The translations under genes and the position numbers were made by a program. A DNA stretch of 64,000 nucleotides from Salipiger abyssi (lineage in GTDB: Bacteria; Pseudomonadota; Alphaproteobacteria; Rhodobacterales; Rhodobacteraceae): contig NZ_JAEKIS010000012.1 of the NCBI RefSeq assembly GCF_017311415.1, positions 62,001 to 126,000 on the forward strand, written 5' to 3'. Below are positions 15,412-24,800 of the stretch, piece after piece (within the stretch, counting starts at the first letter, position 1; every line of letters begins with the position of its first letter). The notes beneath the pieces are model-generated. The model ran no database searches, was not told the origin of the DNA, and saw nothing but the letters and a program-made list of their open reading frames with translations.

Positions 15412-17391
15412 CTATTCCACCGGCCCGGTAAAGGCCAGCGCCCGCTCGAGCTGGCGGTCGAGCTTGGTCTGCTCCCGGCGCGTGGTGGCGTATTCGCGCT
15501 CGGCTCTGCTTTGCGCGGCGCGGCGGAGAAGGGTGAAAACCGGCGGCAGCGGAGCCGTGCGCGCAAGCCGCAGCAGCGTGGGGGCGAAGCGCGTAAAGAG
15601 CGTGTCCTCCAGGCTGACGATGGCCTCGGTCGAGCCATTGGCCCCCTGCCGGCCCGTGCGCCCGTAGAGCTGCCGGTCGATCCGGGCGCTTTCGTGGAAC
15701 TCGGTCAGGATCACATGCAGTCCGCCTGCCGCGTCCACGCCCTCGCCGAGCCGGATATCGGTGCCGCGACCGGCGATATTGGTGGCGACGGTGATCGCGC
15801 CGGGTTGGCCCGCCTGCGCGATGATCTCCGCCTCCTCGCGGTCCTGCGTGGCGTTCAGCACCTCATGAGGCAGCCCCAGCGCCGCAATGGCCAAAGCGCA
15901 GGCCTCCGACGCCTCCACCGAACGCGTGCCGACCAGCACCGGGCGCCCCTCGGCATGCATTTCGGCGACCCGGGCCGCGACGCGCTGCCATTTCGCTTCG
16001 GCATCGCGACAGAACCGCGCGCCCAGATGGCGGGTGCGGTTGCGGCGGTGGCGCGGAATACGCGTGGTGAAAAGCCCGAACGTGTCGCGCAGCTCGCCGG
16101 CGAGCTCCATTCCGGTGCCGGTCATGCAGGCCAGCCGGAGATAGCGCCGGAAGAAGCGTTGATAGGTGATCCGCGCCAGCGTTTCCTTGCGGCCGGTGAT
16201 CTCCTGCCGCTCCTTGGCCTCGATCATCTGATGCAGCCCGCCCTGCCAGCTGCGGTCCGGCATGACACGCCCGGTGAATTCGTCGACGATCTGCACCTTG
16301 TCCTCAAGCAGGACGTAGTCGCGGCCCAGTTCGAACAGATGCAGGGCCGAGAGCGCCTGCTGCGCCAGCTCCTCGCGCGCGCGGCGGATCCGCCAGATCC
16401 CGGTGAGCGCCGCGCAACTCTCCTCCAGCGCCGACTTGCCGGCGTCCTCCAGCACGATCTGTCGGTTCATCCGGTCGACCGTATAGTGCCGCCTTTCGCT
16501 CAGCGCGCGGGCAACCTCCAGCGCCGTGGCGTAGGTGTTGCCGGCCTCCGGGTCGTCGGCGGTGGAGGACAGGATGAGCGGGGTGCGCGCCTCATCCACC
16601 AGCACCGAATCCGCCTCGTCGACGATTGCGAAGGCCAGCCCGCGCAGCATCAGCGGCTGCGCTGCGTGGCCCGAGACCATCTCCAGCGTCTTGCGCCGGG
16701 CGCGTCCGCGGCGGCGGGCCAGCGCGATCCGGTCGCGCAGGTAATCGAAGGTCAGGTTGTTGTTGGACACATAGGCGATATCGCGGGCATAGGCCTGCTG
16801 GCGCGCGTGGGGGTCCATGTCGCTGTCGATCACGCCAACGGTAAGGCCGAAGAAATCGTAGAGCGGCGCGGTTTCCTCGGCGTCGCGCCCGGCGAGATAG
16901 TCGTTGACCGTGACCACATGCACCGGCTTGCCCGAGAGCGCGGCAACGATGGCGGCGGGGGTGGCGGTCAGAGTCTTGCCTTCGCCGGTGGCCATCTCGA
17001 TCATGCGCCCCTCGTAGAGCCCGATGGCGCCCATGATCTGTACCTTGTAGTGCCGCTTGCCCAGCACCCGGGCCGAGGCTTCGCGCACGATGGCAAAGGC
17101 CCGGTCGATGGCGGCGGCGTCGGTGCCGCGCAGCAGGGCAGGGCGCAGCCGCTGTGCCGCGTCGCGCAGCTCCGCATCGCTCAGCGTCGCCAGCGCCGCC
17201 TCATGCCGCAGCACCCGCGCCGCCCGCCGGTCGAGCCGGCGGCGGGTTAGCGGCAGCCGCGCCGCCAGCCAGCCAAGCCGCCGTTCGAGCCAGAGATCTA
17301 CCGCGTTGCCGCGCAGATCCGCCAGTTCCGGATATGGGCCGGTGCCGAGCCGCACCCGGCCAAGGCCGAGGAAACCCGCGAGCTCAGGCAT
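15412..17391 (-). CDS. Shortened SecA-like ATPase (accessory, tied to the giant-protein locus)
   Basis: 659 residues from the ATG at 17391, overlapping the upstream gene by 8 nt; housekeeping SecA is about 900. SecA motifs are abundant: Walker A ATGEGKT (134-140), VTVNDYLAGRDAE (160-172), NNLTFDYLRD (211-220), DEAD box IVDEADSVLVDEARTPLI (256-273), GGLHQMIEAKE (384-394), CMTGTG (422-427), VGTRSVEASE (487-496), ATNIAGRGTDIRLG (536-549) and RIDRQLYGRTGRQG (570-583). It therefore has both motor domains and the peptide-crosslinking region, but it ends soon after motif VI: the helical scaffold is shortened and the zinc-binding C-terminus is absent. It is the last gene of a five-gene minus-strand operon headed by the 13150-residue protein, so a dedicated export motor is the likely role. 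It is not the essential SecA. Confidence 0.9.
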   Translation of the reverse strand: MPELAGFLGLGRVRLGTGPYPELADLRGNAVDLWLERRLGWLAARLPLTRRRLDRRAARVLRHEAALATLSDAELRDAAQRLRPALLRGTDAAAIDRAFAIVREASARVLGKRHYKVQIMGAIGLYEGRMIEMATGEGKTLTATPAAIVAALSGKPVHVVTVNDYLAGRDAEETAPLYDFFGLTVGVIDSDMDPHARQQAYARDIAYVSNNNLTFDYLRDRIALARRRGRARRKTLEMVSGHAAQPLMLRGLAFAIVDEADSVLVDEARTPLILSSTADDPEAGNTYATALEVARALSERRHYTVDRMNRQIVLEDAGKSALEESCAALTGIWRIRRAREELAQQALSALHLFELGRDYVLLEDKVQIVDEFTGRVMPDRSWQGGLHQMIEAKERQEITGRKETLARITYQRFFRRYLRLACMTGTGMELAGELRDTFGLFTTRIPRHRRNRTRHLGARFCRDAEAKWQRVAARVAEMHAEGRPVLVGTRSVEASEACALAIAALGLPHEVLNATQDREEAEIIAQAGQPGAITVATNIAGRGTDIRLGEGVDAAGGLHVILTEFHESARIDRQLYGRTGRQGANGSTEAIVSLEDTLFTRFAPTLLRLARTAPLPPVFTLLRRAAQSRAEREYATTRREQTKLDRQLERALAFTGPVE

Positions 17392-19534
17392 TGAACTGCT
17401 TGAGAAAGAGCTGCCGGACGCGCCGCCAGATCTGCAACGCCGCCGGTTCGCTGCCATGATCGAACCGAACATAGACCCGTGTGCCGTAGGGGGCGTCCTG
17501 AGCGCTTTCGGGCAGCAGCAGGTCGAAGATAAAGGCCTGTTCCAGCAGAGTGGCGCCCTCGCTATCCGTCGGGTCGATGAGGAATGGACCACCGCCCGCT
17601 GTCGTCAGCACCGCCGCCGGCGCCTGCGGTGTGGCCTGCGGCACGTCGCGCAGCAGTTTTGCAGGGACGGGCCGGTCGAGATGCCCGGCGATCTTGAGTT
17701 CGACGCCTTGCAGCCGGTTGCGGACCAGCGCGATGTCTTTCTGCGGCACCAGCGCGCGCACCTGGCGCGGCCCGTCGGGCAGCACATAGGCGATGAGATC
17801 GCCCTCCGAGACATAGCGCGAGACCAGCTCGCGCCCGGGGAGAGCGGGCTGGAAAGTGCCGGGGATCGCGGCGCGGATCGTCAGTTCGGCGATGCGGTCG
17901 CGCTCTCGTGCGAGCTCGGCCTCTGCCTCGCGCAGTTCTAGCCGCGCCACCTCGGCGCTGCGCCGGTCCTGCACCTCGGTCGCGGTGAGCCGCCGCCGCA
18001 TTTCCTCGACTCGCCACTCGAGTACCGCGATGCGTGCCCGCACGGTCGGTTCCTCCATCTCCGCGACCCGGTCCTGTGGCCCGACCCGCGCGCCCTCCGC
18101 CGCGATCAGATCGGTGACGAAGCCCTGTGTGCGGGCGCGCAGATGCGCCTCGTCCGGCAGCCAGACCACCCCTTGGGTGTCGGTACGCAGCGGCAGCGGG
18201 ATCAGCAGCGCCAGTCCGAGCGCCACGCCGATGCTGCCGAAGGTCCAGGCATTGGCGCGCCGCCGCACCTTGCGCAGCGCCGGTGCGGTCATGACATGGC
18301 GGATGTTCTTGAAGAGCGGTTTCACCACCGCGTTGAACACCGACCAGATCGCCAGCAGCACGCCGAGCAGAAAGAACTTCTGCGCCACATAAAGCGCGAT
18401 GCCGACCATGATGACGATGCGATAGACAAAGGCCGCCGGCGCGTAGAGCACGAACCAGGCCTTTTCGCCCGGCGTGGCCACCTCTTCGCGAAGCTGTTTC
18501 GCGCCAAAGACATGGCGCTGGACGATATGGCCCCAATACTTGTTCGCGCGATTGCCCAGATTGGGGATCTCGACGATGTCCGACAGCACGTAATAGCCGT
18601 CGAACTTCAGAAGCGGGTTGCCGTTCACCAGCAGGGTGGAGAGCCCACCCACCAGCACCACGTTATAGGCCACGGCCCGCACCATGCCAGGCTCTGCCGA
18701 GGCCCAGACGATCAGCGCCACGGCGGCGGCGAAGGTCTCGACAAAGATGCCGCCTGCCGAGACCGCCGCGCGGTGCCATTTGTTGCGAAAGGCGGCGGCG
18801 GCAGAGGCATCGACATAGGGCACAGGGAAGAAAACGAGGAACATCACGCCCATTTCCCGTACCTCGCCGCCCCGCGCGCGGGTGAGATAGCCATGCGCCA
18901 GTTCGTGGACCGCCTTGAGCAGCGGATAGGTGATTGCGGCGATCATCAGGTTCGATGCCGCGAGCATCTGGTCGGCGATATCGCGGGTCAGCGGCGCCCA
19001 GTTCATCGCGGCGGTGATCAGCCCCCAGCTCACCACAACGAGCCACAGCAGCAGGCCGAACCACCCGGTCAACGGCCGCACTGCCGGCAGCGTTTTGCGC
19101 AGGAACGCGTCGGGGTCGATCAGCGGCAGGCGAAAGCTCATCGGGTTGAGCATGTTCTGCTTGAGGATCTGCCGCGTGTTGCGGTTGTAGCGCTCCAGCA
19201 GGTCCGCCACATCGGGCGATCCGGCATATTGAATCAGGTCGTTCTGGTGCAGCCGCGACAGCAGCCGTATCACCTCGTCCTGCCCGGGGGCCTCCTCGTC
19301 ATAGGCCTCCGCCAGCGACCGCCAGACCTCGTCCACGGTGCGGCCGCCATCCATCTGCCCGATGAGCATATAGGCCCCGGGGGAAAACCGGTGGACCCGC
19401 CCGGAGGCGTGATCGTGCAGCACATACCAGGGCCGGCCCCGATAGCGGTGCCGGTGCACCTTCACATGGCTGCGCAGGCGCGGCTGAAGGTCGGCGACAC
19501 GGTACCAGATCGAGCTGAGGTAACTTTCCGCCAT
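17384..19534 (-). CDS. PqqD-like / M50 site-2 protease / HlyD-like fusion membrane protein
   Basis: 716 residues. Residues about 25-105 resemble PqqD-type domains (YVLHDHASGRVHRFSPGAYM, then TVDEVWRSL), the fold that binds leader peptides in RiPP systems. Membrane segments start at about 155. The zinc-protease motif HELAH is at 210-214, with the partner motif NGNPLLKFDGYY (304-315), both typical of M50 site-2 proteases. After more membrane helices ending near 447 comes a periplasmic HlyD-like part: barrel-sandwich half near 450-490, a Glu/Arg coiled coil at about 490-560, then the second half. It thus joins possible leader recognition, intramembrane proteolysis and adaptor functions. It starts one base after the GAF-HlyD stop and overlaps the SecA-like gene. 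Confidence 0.85.
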   Translation of the reverse strand: MAESYLSSIWYRVADLQPRLRSHVKVHRHRYRGRPWYVLHDHASGRVHRFSPGAYMLIGQMDGGRTVDEVWRSLAEAYDEEAPGQDEVIRLLSRLHQNDLIQYAGSPDVADLLERYNRNTRQILKQNMLNPMSFRLPLIDPDAFLRKTLPAVRPLTGWFGLLLWLVVVSWGLITAAMNWAPLTRDIADQMLAASNLMIAAITYPLLKAVHELAHGYLTRARGGEVREMGVMFLVFFPVPYVDASAAAAFRNKWHRAAVSAGGIFVETFAAAVALIVWASAEPGMVRAVAYNVVLVGGLSTLLVNGNPLLKFDGYYVLSDIVEIPNLGNRANKYWGHIVQRHVFGAKQLREEVATPGEKAWFVLYAPAAFVYRIVIMVGIALYVAQKFFLLGVLLAIWSVFNAVVKPLFKNIRHVMTAPALRKVRRRANAWTFGSIGVALGLALLIPLPLRTDTQGVVWLPDEAHLRARTQGFVTDLIAAEGARVGPQDRVAEMEEPTVRARIAVLEWRVEEMRRRLTATEVQDRRSAEVARLELREAEAELARERDRIAELTIRAAIPGTFQPALPGRELVSRYVSEGDLIAYVLPDGPRQVRALVPQKDIALVRNRLQGVELKIAGHLDRPVPAKLLRDVPQATPQAPAAVLTTAGGGPFLIDPTDSEGATLLEQAFIFDLLLPESAQDAPYGTRVYVRFDHGSEPAALQIWRRVRQLFLKQFNA

Positions 19535-19535
19535 G

Positions 19536-21428
19536 TCACGGCTGCCATGTCCAGAGCGTGCGCTGCAGCCAGTCGACCAGCCGCCGAGACCAGACCCAGG
19601 AGAGCAGCTCGCGGCCCGCGTCGATCTTGGCGACGCCCTCCATCCCCGGGCGCAGGCCGGGCGGGGTGTCGCTCAGCCAGGCCTCGACGCGGAAGGTGTT
19701 GGCACTGTCGCGCAGCTCGGCGATGGGGGTGAGGCGCGTGGTTTCGAAGGGCAGGCCTTCGGTCGGCTGCCCTGCCAGCGCGAGCTGCCCGCTCTGGCCG
19801 GCAGCGACGAAAGGCAGGTCGCGCTCGTCGACATAGATGTCGACGCGATAGCGGTCGGGCGGGGCGATCTCGAACAGTACCTCGCCCAGCTGCACCGGCG
19901 CGCCCAGCTTCTGGCTGAGATCGCCCGAGACGATCATGCCGTCGATGGGCGCCACCAGCCGGGTGCGCGCCAGCTCCGCCTGCGCCAGTGCGAGTTGCGC
20001 CCGGGCCTGTGCGATCTGCGCCTCCAGCAGCGCCACCTGCGCGCGGTCGTACTCGGCCTGCGCCTCGCGCGATTGCGAGACCAGCCGGTCGATCTCTGAA
20101 CGCCAGCGCAGCTCTTCGAGCCGTAGGTCGCTGTCGTCGAGCCGCACCAGCAGATCGCCGCGCGCCACGCTGTCGCCGGCGCGGCGCGGCGCCTCGTCGA
20201 TGAAGCCCGCGAACGGGGCCACGACGCTGCGCATCTCCTGCCCGCGCAGTACCGCGTCGGCCTGCACGCGAAACGGGCCCGGCACGGTCGCGGCCGCCAC
20301 GACCAGCGCCAGCAGCAGCACCGCAAGCAGTTTCCAGCTCAGATGACGCGGCCCCAACAGCACGCCCAGCACATGCAGCGCCGTATCGACCAGGCGCCCG
20401 CCGAACCAGCGGTTGTTGCGCTGCTTCATCTCGAGCACCGGGCCGATCAGCGCCGCGATGCTCTCGGCCATCAGCAGCGTGTCCTCGTCGAAGGGCGCGT
20501 CCGCGGCGCGCCGTTCGCAGGTCATCGCGCCGATCGGGCCGTCCTCGTCCGACAGCGGCACGGTGATCATGTGGCTGGTGCGGCTGGTGCGCACATGTTC
20601 CGCATGTGCCACCGACACGGCGCGTGCGATGGATGGTAGCGCCGGGTGGCTGACGCTCGCCTGCTGGTCAAAGGCCTCCTCCATCGCCGTCTCGATCCCC
20701 TCGGTCACCGCCGATCGCTTGCGGAACCAGGCCGAGTAGGACATTGCCAGCAGCTTGATCCGGGATGCGCTGCGGCGGCGCTTCACCAGTCCGATGGAGA
20801 TCTGGTCGCAACCGAGCACGGTCTGCGCCTCGTTGACGATGGCCATGGCGGCGGCGGCCGGCTTGCGGTGCTCGGAGGCCACGGCGAGAATGTCGAGCGC
20901 CACATCGGCACGCCGCAGCATGGCCACGCCGTCCTTTGCCGCCGTCTCCCAGAGCTGCGCCGCCAGCCAGCCCGCCGCCCAGTGCATATCGCGCAGCGCG
21001 GTCTGCAATTCGGCATCGGCACAGCCGCGCAGCTCCATCGCGACGACAAAGCCGGCGGGGCCGTCGCCGGCGCGCACCGGGCAGGCGGCGTAGCTTACCG
21101 AGCCGTCGCCGGCGCGGCTGGTCGCCGGGCGGCCGCTGGCGATGGTCTTCTGTGCGATCTCGCCGAGCGCGGAGAGGTCGCGGCGCGGGTCGGGCACCAC
21201 GGCGAGCGGCACATAGGCACCGGCGCCCGTATCGGGATGCAGCAACACCCCGAGTGTGGCGGAGGGCACGCGATTGACCAGCACCGCCAGCCAGGCGGTC
21301 AGCCGCGCGGTGTCGCTGCGGGCATTGGCAAAGGAGGACCAGAGGCTCTTTTCAAGGCCCAGCGGCGCCGGGTCCGAAGCGGCTCCCGCCGAGGATGGCG
21401 GCATGTCCGAGGCGCGTCCGATCGCCAT
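19536..21428 (-). CDS. GAF-domain / HlyD-type membrane fusion protein
   Basis: 630 residues. The cytoplasmic N-terminal half has a GAF-like domain at about 175-332 (ending GPIGAMTCERR, then ESIAALIGPVLE) and possibly a second, weaker one at 40-160. One membrane helix lies at 366-383 (LLAVLLLALVVAAATV). The periplasmic part is HlyD-like: SVVAPFAGFIDE (401-412) and LVAPIDGMIVSGDL (491-504) are the two biotinyl-lipoyl half motifs around a coiled coil (435-490), with a YVDERDLPFV beta-barrel after it. A sensor domain on an export adaptor suggests that export or assembly is gated by a cytoplasmic signal. AGGA precedes the ATG; the gap to the DUF3467 gene is 15 nt. Confidence 0.85.
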   Translation of the reverse strand: MAIGRASDMPPSSAGAASDPAPLGLEKSLWSSFANARSDTARLTAWLAVLVNRVPSATLGVLLHPDTGAGAYVPLAVVPDPRRDLSALGEIAQKTIASGRPATSRAGDGSVSYAACPVRAGDGPAGFVVAMELRGCADAELQTALRDMHWAAGWLAAQLWETAAKDGVAMLRRADVALDILAVASEHRKPAAAAMAIVNEAQTVLGCDQISIGLVKRRRSASRIKLLAMSYSAWFRKRSAVTEGIETAMEEAFDQQASVSHPALPSIARAVSVAHAEHVRTSRTSHMITVPLSDEDGPIGAMTCERRAADAPFDEDTLLMAESIAALIGPVLEMKQRNNRWFGGRLVDTALHVLGVLLGPRHLSWKLLAVLLLALVVAAATVPGPFRVQADAVLRGQEMRSVVAPFAGFIDEAPRRAGDSVARGDLLVRLDDSDLRLEELRWRSEIDRLVSQSREAQAEYDRAQVALLEAQIAQARAQLALAQAELARTRLVAPIDGMIVSGDLSQKLGAPVQLGEVLFEIAPPDRYRVDIYVDERDLPFVAAGQSGQLALAGQPTEGLPFETTRLTPIAELRDSANTFRVEAWLSDTPPGLRPGMEGVAKIDAGRELLSWVWSRRLVDWLQRTLWTWQP

Positions 21429-21443
21429 TCAGCCGATCCTGTC

Positions 21444-21815
21444 TCAGTCGCCGAGCTTGCCGTATCTCGTCTCATGCTCGTCGATCAGCCGCACGAGCAT
21501 GTCGCGCAGGCGCTTGGCGGCATGGGGCGACATGACGACCCGGTGTTCGAGCTTTACCAGAAGCTGCGGCGCGCCCATGTCCCAGCTGTCGTTGACGCCG
21601 AAATTGACCACTACCTCCTCGCGCGTCGAAGAGCCGTTGCAGACATTGCAGTAGCTGCTCTTGAGGGACTGCGTGTCGAATTTGACCTGGCTCGGCGGCA
21701 CCGTCGTCTCACGTTTGCGCGGGCCGGTTCCGGTGCTGTGCTCGGTGCCGTTGCTGCCCTTGTCCGCCGCGGCGGAGTCCGCTGCCGGAGCCTTGTCTTC
21801 TGCGGTTTTGGCCAT
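21444..21815 (-). CDS. DUF3467-family small protein
   Basis: 123 residues. The first 50 are low-complexity, Ala/Lys/Thr-rich and probably disordered. The rest fits DUF3467: VKFDTQSLKSSYCNVCNG, EEVVVNFGVN, LEHRVVMSPHAAKRLRDMLV and a final ETRYGKLGD. The YCNVCNG segment places two cysteines three apart, a possible metal or redox site. DUF3467 has no established function to my knowledge. It lies between the giant gene (36-nt gap) and the GAF-HlyD gene (15-nt gap) on the same strand, so it is probably cotranslated as a cytoplasmic accessory, for example a chaperone or regulator of the export complex. AGCAGGA precedes its start. Confidence 0.8.
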   Translation of the reverse strand: MAKTAEDKAPAADSAAADKGSNGTEHSTGTGPRKRETTVPPSQVKFDTQSLKSSYCNVCNGSSTREEVVVNFGVNDSWDMGAPQLLVKLEHRVVMSPHAAKRLRDMLVRLIDEHETRYGKLGD

Positions 21816-21851
21816 TGCGTCTAAGTCCTGCTGAAATGTACTGCGTCACTG

Positions 21852-24800
21852 TTATTTGTCGGGCGCTCTCACCGGGGCCTGAACCATCGGAACCGAAAGC
21901 CGGCCCGGCGCTGCCGCTGCGATACTGTAGGGGGCCGCCGGCGCGCCTGTCCAGTCGGAGAGTTCTTCCTCGACCGGCAGGTCGGCTCCGTCGACCTGCA
22001 ATCCTTTCAGACGGACCGTGCCGGTCCGGCGGCCCTGCGGCGGACGGGTGAAGGCGATGCAGGCGAGCGCCGCCATTTCGGCGAAGAGCGCCGGCAGATC
22101 GGACACGGTGACCGCGATTTCGCCCGCCTCCGGCCGGTCCTCGACCGCAACCGAGGCGCCGTCGAGCAGCGCCAGGGCGGCCTCTGGATCGGGTGCAAGC
22201 CCGTCATAGCCGAGCGTCATCGTCACCCGCTCCGCTCCGGTCAGACCGCTGAAGCGCAGCGCCAGGAAGCCGCCGAGCACCGCTTCCGGGTCGATCAGTT
22301 TCTCGCCCGGTCCCGATGCGCCGAAGCCGCTCACCGTCACGTCGAACGCCTCTGGCAGCTGTGCCGCCTGTTCGAAATGCACATCCTCCACGTCGATCAG
22401 CAGCGGCGTACCGTCCGCCGGTGACGGCGCCTCGGGGGCATCCTCGACCGGCTGGCCGTTGATCTCGATGGCACGAATGCTCAGATCGGCCTGCATCGGG
22501 TTGCCGCCCAGCAGGATTCGCAGGCGGAACAGGTCGAGCACACCTTCCGGTAGCGGCTGTTCCGAGGTCACGGTGACCAGCATGCGGGGCTCGTAATCCT
22601 CGCCGGTGACGCGGCTGTAGATCGTCACGCCATAGGGCAGGCAGACACCGGATAGCGCGTCGAGCATCCAGATCGCATCGGGACGGTGAGTGATCTCAAC
22701 GACCATCTGCGTGATGCCGCCGGAGCTTTCGAAAAGCACAGGGACCATGTGGGCGCCATTGCCGCCGCTGATGCCCGACACGTTCCTGTCGCTGGTCACG
22801 ATGGGCTGCACAAGCCGGCCTTCCCATGGGGCGGTCGAGATCCGGCTCGGCGGCACTGGTGCTGAGGGAGGCGTCACGCGGCTCAGACGGACCTGATTGT
22901 AGACGACGCGGCCCGGGCCGGTCGGACGCGGCGCACTGACATTGATGTCGATTTGCGCGTCTGCGCTGAGCCCGTCGCCATCGGTGACGCGCACGGTTGC
23001 CGCGGTCTCGCCGGCATGGCCGGTGGTGTCGGCCACCAAAAGCCCGGTGTTCGGGTCGATGCTCAGCCAGTCCGGACCGTCGATCAGTCGGTAGGACAAT
23101 GCCTCGAGCGGTCCATCGTCGTCCCGAACGCTCATCATCGAGAAGACCGGCTGACCGGCGACGAGGTCGAAGGACAGGTTGTCGGCCTCGGGCGGCGCAT
23201 TGACATCGACGATAAAGTCGGTTTCCGCGACCAGCCCGTCGGCATCTGTGACCGAGATCCGCACCAGCGCCTCGCCGGCCTGGCCGGTCGTGTCGCCGCT
23301 GATCGTGCCGGTGGCCGGGTCGATGGAGATCCAGTCGGGGCCTGCCAGTATCCGGAAGGTCAGCGCCGAAAGCGGGCTGTCCGCGTCCGCAACTGCCACC
23401 GGGTGGGACAGCGCTTCGCCGCGGATCAGCGTCACGTCGCTGCCGGTCAGGACGGGCACCGCATTGACGTCGATGGTCAGCGTCACCTCGCCTGACAGAC
23501 CGTCCGGGTCGGTGACCCGGAACCGGGCCTGATGCGTGCCGGCCTGGCCGTCGCTGTCGCCGGTCACCCGCCCGGTCTCGGAATCGACGGCGATCCAGTC
23601 GGGGCCACTGACCAGCGTATAGCGCAGGTCGCTGCCGGCGGTGTCGCTGTCGCGCCCGACAAGTTGCAGATCGAGTGCCGCGCCTTCGATCAGCGTGACG
23701 TCGTCGCCGCTCAGCACGGGGGCCGCACGCACGGTCAGCACCAGTGTGGCGCTGTCGGTCAGGCCGTCGCTGTCCGCCACTTGCAGCCGGACCTCGTAGA
23801 CACCGGAGCGTCCGGTGCTGTCGCCGCCGAGTGTGCCGGTTGCCGGATCCACCGTGACCCAGTCGGGGCCTGCGAGCTTCACGAAGCGCAGCTCTTCGGC
23901 GGGCGTGTCCGCATCGGTTGCGGAGATTGGGTGGCGCAGCGTCTCGCCCTCGGTGAGCGTGGCATCGGCTGCGGTGATCCGGGGCGTGCCGAGAACGACG
24001 AGAGAGAAGCTTTCTTCAGCGCTCAGATCGTCTTCGTCGGTCACCCGCACGGTGACCAGCGCGATCCCGGTACGGTTCTTGCTGTCGCCGGTCAGGCGCC
24101 CGGTCTGCGGGTCGATGGCGAGCCAGTCCGGACCGTCGACGAGCTCGAAACGCCGCATGCCCGCCGGGTCGTCTGCGTCGGTCACCGCCAATGTGCTGTC
24201 GACGGCGACGCCGTCAACCACGGTGATATCGGGCGCGGTCAGGACCGGCGGCGTATTGACGTCGAGCGTAAAGCTCGTTTCCGCACTCAGCCCCTCGGCA
24301 TCGGTCACCCGCAGTGTCACCGATGCGCGGCCCGCCTGGCCGGTGCTGTCGCCGGTGATTTCGCCGGTCGCGGCATCGATCACCACCCAGTCCGGCCCGG
24401 CGAGCTTGGCAAAGCTCAGCTCGGCGAGCGGGCTGTCTGCATCGCTGACAGCCGGCGCGATCCGCAGCGGGCTGCCGGCCACGATTGTCGTGTCGGCGAC
24501 CGAAATCTGCGGCACCGCGAGCACGGTCACCGTAAAGCTTGTCTCGGTGGTGAGCCCGTCTGAATCGGTGGTGCGGAGGCGGACCTCGAACGCGCCGGGA
24601 TGGCCCGCGCTGTCGCCGGTGATCGTACCGGTCACCGGATCGACGCTGATCCAGCCGGGGCCGAAGAGCTTTTCAAAGCTCGCGGGGCCGTCCGGATTGT
24701 CTGGGTCGGCGACGTTCGGTTCGAGCCGCAGCTCGCCGCCTTCGACCAGCGTGGTATCGGCGACCGAGAAGCTCGGCGGGGCGTTGACGTCGACGCTAAA

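Noticed and set aside
17392-17592. Longer SecA-like protein starting at 17592
   Set aside because: The extension lies entirely within the upstream fusion gene and translates to Ser/Arg/Cys-rich shadow sequence; the ATG at 17391 fits the coupled-overlap pattern.
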